From: Akkermansiaceae bacterium
GTDB lineage: Bacteria > Verrucomicrobiota > Verrucomicrobiia > Verrucomicrobiales > Akkermansiaceae
DNA: 64,000 bases
Assembly (NCBI GenBank): GCA_015061985.1
Contig: SUVN01000012.1
Location: 1-64,000, forward strand
Direction of reading: 5' to 3'
Part shown: piece by piece, positions 50,011 through 59,600 of the stretch
Layout of the letters: the number at the start of each line of letters is the position of its first letter
Position numbering within the stretch: the first letter of the stretch is position 1
Notes under the pieces: model-generated
The model's database searches: none
What the model saw: only the letters and a program-made list of their open reading frames with translations
Told to the model about the DNA's origin: nothing
Translations under genes and position numbers: made by a program

Positions 50011-51951
50011 TTACAGCTCGTAATAGGTGTAACCGCTCAGCCCGTTGCGGTAGGCCTCCAGAGCATCGCGGCGCTGGCGGGGAGTGATGAGCCCTTCCTC
50101 CACCGCGCGCTCGGCCAGGTTGCGGAACTGCGCCACCAGGTCCTTGGCATCGTACTTCACATAGGAAAGCACATCCGCCACGCTGTCACCCTCCTCCTCC
50201 TGGGTGTAGACGGGGCGCCCGTTCTCCAGATGCACACTCACCACGTTGGTATCACCCAGCAGATTGTGCAAATCGCCCAGCGTCTCCTGATACGCGCCCA
50301 CCATGAACACCGCCACATAGTACGTCTCCTGCGGGCCCACCTCATGCAGCGGCAGGGAGCGAGCCACGTCCTCGCGGTCAATGAAATTATCCACCTTGCC
50401 ATCGCAGTCGCAGGTGATGTCTACCAGCACACTCTTCTGCGAGGGGCGTTCATCCAGACGCTGAATGGGAGCCACGGGGAAGAGCTGGTCAATCGCCCAG
50501 GAATCCGGCAGGCTCTGGAACACGGAGAAGTTGCCGTAGTAGAAGTCCACCATGTTGTCAGACACCTCCTTCAAATCCTCGGGAATCTCGCTCATCTCCG
50601 AGATGCGGTGTGCAATCAGCCCCATGATATGCCAGTAAATAGCCTCACCCAGGCCGCGCTCGCGCAGACTGGCCTTGCCGTGGTAGAACTCCGCGCGCAG
50701 CTGGTCGCGGTAATAAATGGCATCATTGTAACACTCCTGGATATTCTTGCGGGTAATCATGCGGCGTGTCTCATCCAGCGCCCGCAGCACATCACTGGCC
50801 TCCTCCGGCAGTGCCGGCATGCTCTTCTCCATACCGGGTGCCGTGGTCACATCCAGAATATTGAACGCCAGCACCGCGTGGTACGCCACCACGGCGCGGC
50901 CGGACTCCGTCACCAGATTGGGGTGCGGCACATCTGCCCGTGTACACATCTCGCCCACAATCTCCACGATATCTCGGGCATACTCCTCAATGGTATAGTT
51001 ACAGGAAGAATGGAAATTGGTCTGCGAGCCATCGTAATCCACCGCCAGACCGCCGCCCATATCCAGCGCGCCCATGGGTGCCCCCTCCTTCACAAGGTCA
51101 ATATAGATACGGCAGGCCTCCGTGAGCGCACCGCGCACCACAGAAATATTGGGAATCTGAGAGCCCTGGTGATAGTGCAGCACCTTGAGACAATGCAGCT
51201 TGTCCGCAGCCTTCAGCGCATCCACCACATCGATGACCTGCGCCGCATTCAGCCCGAACACGGACTTATCGCCCGCAGACTCATTCCAATGCCCGCTGCC
51301 CTTGGAGGCCAGGCGCACTCGCACCCCCAGCTGCGGCTCCACGCCCAGCGCCTCTGCGCGGCGCAGAATGGCAGGCAGCTCATTGGGCATCTCCAGAATC
51401 AGGCAGATATTGATACCCATGCGCATCCCCATGAGCGCCAGATCAATGAACTCATCATCCTTGTACCCGTTGCACATCAGGTACGCCTTCGGGTCCTTCA
51501 TCTGCGCCATGGCGGCAATCAGCTCCGGCTTGGAACCGGCCTCCAGCCCGTAGTGATAGCGCGCACCGTGGGAAACAATCTCCTCCACCACCTGGCGCTG
51601 CTGGTTCACCTTGATGGGGTATACCCCACGGTACTTGCCCTTGTAGCCGGCTTCCTTGATAGCCTTGTTGAAACTCTTGTTCAGCTCATCGATACGGGCA
51701 TGCAGCAAATCCCGGAAACGCAGCAGCACCGGGGCATCCGTCCCGCGCTCCGACAATCCCTTCATGATATTATACAGGCTCACCGACTTGGAACTGCCGT
51801 CCGAATCCTGCAACTTCACCATGAATTCACCCTCTTTCGAGATATTGAAATAGCCGTTGCTCCAGCCGTTGACACAGTACAGCTCCGCAGAATCTGCGGC
51901 GGTCCAGTTGCGAATCTTGCGCTTGATGGATGAGTTACGCGTTTTCTTCAT
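50011..51951 (-). CDS. speA: Biosynthetic arginine decarboxylase
   Basis: This 646-residue PLP enzyme makes agmatine for polyamine synthesis. Evidence: GVYPIKVNQQRQVVEEIV (PLP lysine), GLEAGSKPELIAAMA, HYHQGSQIPNI, GALDMGGGLAVDYDG (PLP phosphate loop), VTESGRAVVAYH, and the C-terminal TCDCDGKVDNFID block that includes the substrate Cys. The length fits SpeA. An in-frame start at 52029 is rejected because it overlaps the promoter -35. agmatine-processing genes are not in the window. Confidence 0.95.
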   Translation of the reverse strand: MKKTRNSSIKRKIRNWTAADSAELYCVNGWSNGYFNISKEGEFMVKLQDSDGSSKSVSLYNIMKGLSERGTDAPVLLRFRDLLHARIDELNKSFNKAIKEAGYKGKYRGVYPIKVNQQRQVVEEIVSHGARYHYGLEAGSKPELIAAMAQMKDPKAYLMCNGYKDDEFIDLALMGMRMGINICLILEMPNELPAILRRAEALGVEPQLGVRVRLASKGSGHWNESAGDKSVFGLNAAQVIDVVDALKAADKLHCLKVLHYHQGSQIPNISVVRGALTEACRIYIDLVKEGAPMGALDMGGGLAVDYDGSQTNFHSSCNYTIEEYARDIVEIVGEMCTRADVPHPNLVTESGRAVVAYHAVLAFNILDVTTAPGMEKSMPALPEEASDVLRALDETRRMITRKNIQECYNDAIYYRDQLRAEFYHGKASLRERGLGEAIYWHIMGLIAHRISEMSEIPEDLKEVSDNMVDFYYGNFSVFQSLPDSWAIDQLFPVAPIQRLDERPSQKSVLVDITCDCDGKVDNFIDREDVARSLPLHEVGPQETYYVAVFMVGAYQETLGDLHNLLGDTNVVSVHLENGRPVYTQEEEGDSVADVLSYVKYDAKDLVAQFRNLAERAVEEGLITPRQRRDALEAYRNGLSGYTYYEL

Positions 51952-52000
51952 AGTTCGGATTCTGCTTGATAATGGGCTCTTACCTGCGGGGAATGCGCGC

Positions 52001-52029
52001 GTTATATACCATGCTGCACCAATTGTCAA
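52001..52029 (-). promoter_or_regulatory. Promoter of speA
   Basis: On the minus strand TTGACA (52029-52024), 17 bases, TATAAC (52006-52001): a consensus -35 and a 5/6 -10. Predicted leader about 43 bases. Confidence 0.85.
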
Positions 52030-52188
52030 TCAGAAGTTTATCCTAATTTCGCCCAACCGCCATTATTTCAGCCCGCCAAAACATTTCTCCCCCTGCCCAC
52101 CCCCCGCCAAAACACACCCAAAACCACCAAAAATCAGCACATTATGACACCACACACAAAAAAAATGCAATTTTAAGTGAAATTTGGA

Positions 52189-52217
52189 TTGCCAAGCAGC
52201 CAAAAATCGTGTAGACT
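52189..52217 (+). promoter_or_regulatory. Promoter of rplS
   Basis: TTGCCA (52189-52194), 17 bases, TAGACT (52212-52217). Predicted leader about 55 bases, with AAGGAG upstream of the start, an unusually clear Shine-Dalgarno for this window. Confidence 0.75.
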
Positions 52218-52278
52218 GTCGCACCCACCCGAGCCGGGAGGCTCACAGACCATTTACACAAAACAAGGAGATACAGGA

Positions 52279-52620
52279 ATGAACATTCTCGATACAATCG
52301 GAAAAGAGCAGATGAAGGACGTGACTCCCTTCAACGTTGGTGACACCGTGAAGGTACACTGCCGCGTGATTGAAGGTGGTAAGGAGCGTGTGCAGATCTT
52401 CCAGGGCATCGTTATCGGCAAGCGTGGCGCCGGCATCAACGAGGCTTTCACCGTTCGTAAGATTGCCTACGGCGAAGGCGTGGAGCGCTCTTTCCCCATC
52501 CACACCCCCAAGATTGCCAAGATTGAGGTGGTGACCCGCGGTAAGGTGCGTCGCGCCAAGCTGAACTACCTCCGCGACCGCGTGGGTAAGGAAGCCGTGA
52601 CGGTCAAGACCATCCGCTAA
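52279..52620 (+). CDS. rplS: 50S ribosomal protein L19
   Basis: This 113-residue protein sits at the 30S/50S interface. It shows [40 protein letters not shown] and [18 protein letters not shown], all standard L19, and ends in [13 protein letters not shown]. The ATG at 52279 is preferred to the upstream one because it follows AAGGAG at normal distance and matches the family start. It is a single-gene unit with its own promoter and terminator. Confidence 0.97.
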   Translation: MNILDTIGKEQMKDVTPFNVGDTVKVHCRVIEGGKERVQIFQGIVIGKRGAGINEAFTVRKIAYGEGVERSFPIHTPKIAKIEVVTRGKVRRAKLNYLRDRVGKEAVTVKTIR

Positions 52621-52654
52621 TCCCCCTCTTACAAAAAGTCTTCTTCATTCAAAC

Positions 52655-52689
52655 GGAACTGTTCCCCAACCGGAACAGTTCCTTTTTTT
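52655..52689 (+). terminator. Intrinsic terminator of rplS
   Basis: A perfect 11-bp stem GGAACTGTTCC/GGAACAGTTCC with loop CCAACC is followed by seven T residues. Confidence 0.92.
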
Positions 52690-52698
52690 GCGTCCCTG

Positions 52699-53075
52699 TT
52701 TCACGTGCGGGCACCGCCCGCACCCCTTTCCCCCATCCAATCATCCCGCAGCCCCACGGGCTGCCATTCTTCTACACTACCGCCGACAGGGCGGTAATTT
52801 CACTATCCACACCCGTGGATAATTTCGCTCGAGCCGCAGGCGAGAATTTCACTGCACCTCTGGTGCAATTTCACGTGCGGGCATCGCCCGCACCCCCCTT
52901 TCCCCTATCCTATCATCCCGCAACCCTGCGGGCTGCCATTCTTCTCCACTACCGCCGACCGGGCGGTAATTTCGCTATCCACACCCGTGGATAATTTCGC
53001 TCGAGCCGCAGGCGAGAATTTCACTGCACCGCAGGTGCAATTTCACGTGCGGGCGCAGCCCGCACCCCTTTCCCT
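52699..53075. repeat. Short-hairpin array B, 2.2 tandem units of about 171 bases
   Basis: Units begin at 52699, 52869 and 53041. Each full unit is a string of six different small palindromes: GTGCGGGC/GCCCGCAC, GCAGCCC/GGGCTGC, ACCGCC/GGCGGT, TCCAC/GTGGA, CTCG/CGAG and TGCACC/GGTGCA types. Most are followed by AATTTCAC- or AATTTCGCT-like spacers. Units differ mostly in loops and in paired positions. No ORF or known family fits. Together with terminator and promoter sequence this fills the 585-base gap 52621-53205. Confidence 0.85.
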
Positions 53076-53205
53076 CATCCTGTTATAACACGGCACGAAA
53101 CAATTAGCGTGTTAGATTGCGAATCCCCAACCGATGTGCGATGATGCATCCGGCGCAACGAAAAAGCGCCCCCATTCATCAACATCCAAACACATCCATA
53201 CAAGC

Positions 53206-53466
53206 ATGACACAACGCAACATCACCCGCTATACCTATGAGACCACCTCCTTCCAGGGCTGGAGACTGAGCATCTGCCGCAAGTGGAACCAGTTCACCCG
53301 CTACTTTTCCGACAAGCAATACGGCTCCGAACAGGCAGCCTTCGAGGCCGCCCTCCGCATGCGCGACTCCATCTTCTCCGAACTGAAAGCCGAGCAGGCT
53401 GACCCCCGCGCCATCTTCGAGCGCTACAAAAACCTCTCCCCCACAGAATCCGCCTCTGCCGCCTGA
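53206..53466 (+). CDS. AP2-domain-like small DNA-binding protein
   Basis: From the ATG at 53206 the product is 86 residues. The core GWRLSICRKWNQFTRYFSDK plus QYGSEQAAFEAALRMRDSI has the three-strand, one-helix pattern of AP2/ERF-type domains, which bind DNA and in bacteria often accompany homing endonucleases or integrases. Here the domain stands alone. It lies between hairpin arrays B and C. The upstream frame from 53134 is rejected because it would add an unrelated basic stretch. Confidence 0.7.
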   Translation: MTQRNITRYTYETTSFQGWRLSICRKWNQFTRYFSDKQYGSEQAAFEAALRMRDSIFSELKAEQADPRAIFERYKNLSPTESASAA

Positions 53467-53477
53467 TTCCCAATCCC

Positions 53478-53550
53478 TCGCTCGCGCAGCGCGCTTTCAC
53501 GGGGCGTAAGCCCCTTTCACGTGCTAACTTTCACGCGCAGCTTTCACAGA
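53478..53550. repeat. Short-hairpin array C
   Basis: Short palindromes (GCGCGCAGCGCGC-like, GGGGCGTAAGCCCC, and degraded ones) are separated by four TTTCAC spacers, ending AGATAGCAAC. It has the same grammar as arrays A and B but is shorter and partly decayed. Confidence 0.7.
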
Positions 53551-53563
53551 TAGCAACAATTCA

Positions 53564-53596
53564 CCGCCGGGAGAGATAAATCCCCTCTCCCGGCGG
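53564..53596. terminator. Bidirectional-looking hairpin between AP2-like and giant surface genes
   Basis: A perfect 12-bp stem CCGCCGGGAGAG/CTCTCCCGGCGG with a 9-base loop lies between two convergent genes, 37 bases from the giant gene's stop. T-rich sequence follows on the plus side (CATTGTTTATTGTTTT). Confidence 0.65.
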
Positions 53597-53633
53597 CATT
53601 GTTTATTGTTTTCGGCTAAGAGAAAAACGGCCG

Positions 53634-56600
53634 TTATTTCCTGCGGCGGCGGGCGGCAAGGGCTGCCAGCGCCAGCAGGCTCAGCGTGGCCGATGTCGGC
53701 TCCGGCACGGCGAGGAGAGCAAACTGCGCTACACCCTGACTGTTACCGGTATAAGTTGCCCCTTTCAGCGTCAGGTTCAGATTATCATAGTTCACATCAT
53801 CTCCCAGATTCAGCGTGATAGAATTGTACCCGGCAGAAAGCAGGGAGTCAACATCCTTATCCATGGTAATTTCAAGCTCTCCGCTTGCCGTGCAGTGGAA
53901 CAGGTCGGAATAATCCAGTTCCAGCACCCCGTCAGCGCTCTCTTCGAGCGAGCCGACACTCAGCAAAAGAGTTGCCTCATCCAACAGGATTGTGCCGGTT
54001 GCACCTACGGAGAACATGCAATTCCCGGTAAATTCCACCTGCCGCAGAGTCAACGCAGACTGTTCAGCGGTATAGCTCACATTCTCCAGCTCCAGATTCT
54101 GCATCAGGTATTCTGCTCCGCCGGAAATGGAGACATGCCGCAACACGCTATCTTCCCGAAGACCATAAAGGGAATCTTCAGTGGATTCGATTCCGAAGAA
54201 CAATGCCATATCTGCCTCCTCCCGCGTCACAAGAGTCGTCTCACCCTGGTCGATAGCGATGCCGGAAGCCAAATCCACCGTCCCCGCCGTGCGCAGGGTG
54301 TCTACACTTACGGCACTCTTCAGGTTTACTCTTGTACCCTCTGTCACCGTCAGCGTATCGGCGGTAATGCTTCCATTCATCGTCACCTTCTCACCGACAG
54401 CCAGATGTTCATCATCCACAGTCACGTGCAGTTCACCATTACCATTCGTTGTAACCGCAGCATTAACCTCTCGGCTACCGTTGAATGTCAGCAGAGTACA
54501 TGCAAGCCCAGCCGTACCGATATCCTTTTCCGGCGCATGGCTGAACTTACCCTCCCAGTCAGAAACATCTCCGGTAAAGATATACGTCAGCGTGCCACAT
54601 TTAGATGTCGCGCGAGCAAATGTACCAGTACCACATACAGAGCCTGTGAAGATGTGCTTATCTTTCTGATAACCATCTGTTATGCTGAGGGCTGATATCT
54701 CTCCGGCATTCGTAAGTTTCAGATTCAGGTCATGCGTGACGCCGGCAACAGAATCCGCTCGGCTCAGATACCCGGATACCCCGACCAGTTCTACAATAGA
54801 GTCAGCATTACTCAGCCCCGCCAAGGAATCCCCGGTCAGCACCGCACCACTCAGACGTACAATACCGCTCCAACCTTCTCCCAGACTCACCCCGGAAGCC
54901 AGATTCTTACCCCCACTCAAATCATAAGTACCGCATCCGCCCAGTACCAGCATGGCATTGCTTGCCAGGGTCACGCGGGAAGCCGTCAATACATCTTGCG
55001 CTGCCAGGTTCAGGGCAAGCGTGTTGTTTGCACCACTCACGGAGAAAGAACCTGCAAAAGCGCTGATGCTCGCGATATTCACCACTTGTCTCTCTGAACC
55101 GCTGTTGACAGACAGATTACCGCTGCCGGATAATGCACCGATAGTCTGTTCCACCTCACGGTTCCCTGTCAGGGACAGAACGGCATTCTTATTTATTTCA
55201 ACGCTTTCTGCCATCATCGATTCGTTAAACGCAGCAGTCGCCCCAGCGGCCAGCGTCAGCTTCGTCACATCCACTGAGCCATTGAAGGTCGTGGCATGAT
55301 TCACCGTCAGATTCAACTCTCCATACTCCCGAGTTCCCGCGCGCTCCACACCTGTGTTGATGATAGCGCCCTGCATCATCGTTTCCGCATCAGCATTACC
55401 GATGATTACATTGAGCGTGCCCAAGCGCTCCAGGAAGACACCGCTTCCCTCTGTCCCGCTGAAAAGCCCGCCGCCGTCCGTCAGCTGCAGACTGACCGTG
55501 GGAGCATTGCTACTTTTGGCACTCTGCTGCACACGGAACGCTCCGTCCCAGCCGGATAAATCCCCGCGTAAGATGTATGTGGGTGTATAGGCACTGCGGG
55601 TCAACACTACAAAATCACCTGCTCCTCGGATGCCTCCATTGAAATGATAAGTCCAACGACTGTTATCCGTCACACAAAGCCCGCCGTCCTCCAATTCCAG
55701 CAGCGCATTCACATACACATTCCGAGAAGAATGCCCGCCGAACCACCCACTCAGTCCGTCAATGACCAGACGGGACGTCGCATTCGCATAGTAATCCAGC
55801 TCCATACCGCCGGAGGTACAGTCCTCCAGCACAATAGTTCCCGTCCAGTAATCGCCCAGCGATATCCTGTCCGCAGCCTTAATCTCTGACACCCCGGAAA
55901 CCCGGTAGATACCGCTGCCGGTAATGGGGAATGCGTCGAATCCGTGAAAATCCACCTCCGTGTCAATACGATATTCCGTGGTGAAATACAGTGTCCCGGC
56001 ATCCCAGCAGAACAGAGATGCATTCAAAGCCGCCCCGTCTTTCCCAACAAAACTCAGAGCATCCGTGTCCCAGCCGCTTTGATTCCCACTCATACTGATG
56101 AGCCGATACTCCGTGCCGAGCTCATACTCCTTCAGCGTATACGTCACCCCGCCTTCGGAAACAAAGTCTCCCGCCAGAGAGATGACACTCGCTCCCTTAT
56201 TCTCCTCCCCGAGCAGGAATTGCAACGTACTGCCGCTTCTCATCTCCAGCGTTCCGGTGATATGATTTTCTCCCTGAAGCTCCAGGGTAGAGCCGAAGCA
56301 CAGCGTGATATCGTATCCGGCATGCTCCAATGCCGCATCCTTCACCCGTATTGAGGCGGCAGCACCTTCATGCACCGTGATGCCGTAGCCCTTGTACACC
56401 GCGCCGTCCTCCACACGCAAACGCCCACCATACAGGTTCGTCATACCAAGAACCTCCGTCGTGCGCGAGTTGAGAATTTCCTCCTTCGTTGCAGTGCGGG
56501 CAATGCCGTCTGCTGCCAATAATTCGTTGAGGTGTTGCTCAGTGTACTTGCCGGTAAAAATGATATCTCCCGTCTGCTTCTTCCCGTTATGGTCAGCATT

Positions 56601-59600
56601 CATTCCCACGCTGTAACGGGAGGCAATATACACAGAATCTCGGAACTCAATCTTTCCGCCCGCCAAGGCAGACAGAGAACTTATATCATAGCTTCCATCG
56701 GCATAAATACTGCGGAGACGGTAGATACCGTTGCTAACCTCAGCATTCTTCTCAAACAACACGGAAGATTTGCTCATAATCCTAATATTGCCGGACGAGT
56801 AAATCGCGCCGCCGTACGCATTGCTGTCAGTAGAGGAAGCTGTGTTATCACAAAACATCACTCTTTCATTCCCGCTCAGGAGTATCGTGAGACAACTGAT
56901 GGCCCCACCGTAGGCATTGCCAGAGACTGGGGAAGTTGTGTTCCCGCTGAACTCCACACTCTCGTTCCCGCTCAGCGTTATTGTGCTGTAATTATCCCCA
57001 TAAATCACGCCACCGTTATCTGCCTTGTTCTCGCTGAACATCACGCTCCTGTTGTCACTCAGCTCTATCGTACTGCCGCGAACTCCATAAATTGCGCCAC
57101 CGAAGCCGGAAGCTGTGTTCCCGCTGAACTCCACACTCTCGTTCCCGCTCAGCGTTATTGTACTGGAATCAACCCCATAAATCGCGCCACCGTTATCTGC
57201 CTTGTTCTCGCTGAACGTCACGCTCCTGTTGTCGCTCAGCTCTATCGTACTACCGAGAACTCCAAAAATTGCACCGCCGAAGACGGAGTCGTAGGAGGAA
57301 GCGGAGGAGGAAGCAATGTTCCCGCTGAACGTCACGCTACCGTTTCCTCTCAGCGTTATCCTGCTGCCATAAATCGCGCCGCCGTAGCCACTTGAGGAAG
57401 AGAAAACCGTGTTCCCGTTGAACGCCACACTCTCGTTCCCGCTCAGCGTTATCGTGCTGTTCTCTCCCCCATAAATCGCGCCACCGAAGCCGGAAGCTGT
57501 GTTCCCGCTGAACTCTACGCTATCGTTCCCGCTCAGCATTATAGTACTGCCACTAACCGCGCCGCCGCGGGTATAGGAATGGACACTGGAAGCCTTGTTC
57601 TCGCTGAACTCCACGCTCCTGTTGTCGCTCAGCTCTATCGTACTGCTACTATCTCCATAAATTGCACCGCCGAAGCCGGAAGCTGCGTTCCCGCTGAACT
57701 CCACGCTACCGTTCCCGCTCAGCGTTATCGTGCTGTTCTCTCCCCCATAAATCGCGCCGCCGTAGCCACTTGAGGAAGAGGAAACCGCGTTCCCGCTGAA
57801 TGTCACGCTACCGTTCCCGCTCAGCGTTATCGTGCTGCCATCAATCGCGCCGCCGTAGGCCTTGTAAGAGAAAGAGGAAGCCATATTCTCGCAGAACACC
57901 ACACTTTCGTTCTCGTTCAGCGTTATTGTGCTGCCATCAAGCGCGCCGCCGTAGGCGTTGGAAGAGAAAGAGGAAGCCGTATTCTCGCAGAACACCACAC
58001 TTTCGTTCTCGTTCAGCGTTATTGTGCTGCCATCAATCGCGCCGCCATAGGCGTTGTCGTCGGAAGAGGAAGCAGTGTTCTCGCAGAACACCACACTTTC
58101 GTTCTCGTTCAGCGTTATTGTGCTGCCATCAATCGCGCCGCCGTAGGCGTTGGAAGAGAAAGAGGAAGCCGTGTTCCCGCTGAACTCCACGCTCCCATTC
58201 CCGCTCAGTGTTATCGTACTGTTAGTTCCCCCATAAATCGCACCACCATTGGCAAACTCGGCAGAGGAAGCGGAAACTGTATTCCCGCTAAACACTACGC
58301 TCTCGTTCTCGTTCAGTATTATCGTGCTGCTCCGGCTCCCACAAATCGCGCCGCCGCAGGCGTAAGTGTCTGTTTCGTAGTCAGTAATGGAGCCACAAAC
58401 CGCATTTCCGATAAACCCCACGCTCGCATTCCCACTCAGCGTTATCGCACTGTTCTCTCCCCCATAAATCGCGCCACCGTAAGCGTTTAAGCTGTTGGAG
58501 AAGTCAGCCGTGTTCTCACTAAACGTCACTCTCTCGTTCTGACTCAGCGTTATCGTACTGTTCTCTCCCCCATAAATTGCTCCGCCGAGGGAGGCGGGTG
58601 AAAAGCTTGCTGTTATAAAGCTGATATCCTCGAAATAACGAAATACATGTATTAACTCTTGACGCTCATCTATGACATGTTTACCTTTTATAAGCGGAGA
58701 AAAGGTATCAGCATTGTAATTCAGGACAAGCATATTATCCACCCATGTGAAGTCGGATGCCTGATAACTTCCCCCACTCACGGAGATTCGGCTTTCATCC
58801 CATCCGGTCACGTCTTCGTACACGTATAACAACACGCAGTTTTCTTCCATGCTTGAACCTTCAAGTTGCAACTGCATAGATTCCCCCACATTCAACGAAC
58901 CATACAGAACACTGCTTCCCCACGAATCGCCAACGTGAAACCGCAACACACTATCGTTGACCATCTCCAACGCATCCGCAAAAACAACATTCGAACCAGA
59001 GAATTCCATCGTTGTGCCTTCATTGAAGATCAGCTTATAACCGGCATGTTTCAGGCTGGCATCCTTCAGCAGCACCGTTGAGGCACTCCTTTCTGCAGCC
59101 GTAATGCCCATGCCTCGATAAATAGCCCCATCCTCTACTATCAACCGTCCGCCGTGCAAACTCGTCAAAGCATTCACCTCCGTCCGAAGAGACTCCATGA
59201 TTTCAGCACGCATCGCAGATCTCTCCAACCCTGCCGCCGACAGCAATTCATTGAGGTGTTGCTCTGCGTAAGCTCCGGAAAAAATAATATCCCCCGTCTG
59301 CTTGTGTACCAAGCCCGCAGCATCCGTATAATCAGCATTCAACTCCACGGTTGATTCGGAAGCGATGTATAGCGAATCCCGGAATTCTATGCTCTTGTCT
59401 TCTGCTGCGGACAGAGAAATCACATCACCGCTTCCCCCGGCATGAATACTGCGCAGACGATATGTATCTCTGATAATCTCCGCATTTTTCTCAAACAGAA
59501 CGGCATCATTATTTTGAATACTCAGATTGCCGATAGAGTCAATCGCGCCGCCGCAGACGTAGGCGTAGGAGTATGTAGAAGAAGAGATTGCCATATTCCC

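Noticed and set aside
50230..51933. Plus-strand frame of 567 codons
   Set aside because: Antisense to speA, which is unmistakable; the frame is a shadow.
52699..53075. CRISPR array
   Set aside because: Repeats are palindromes with different arms and short constant spacers, the period is 171 bases, and no cas gene is present.
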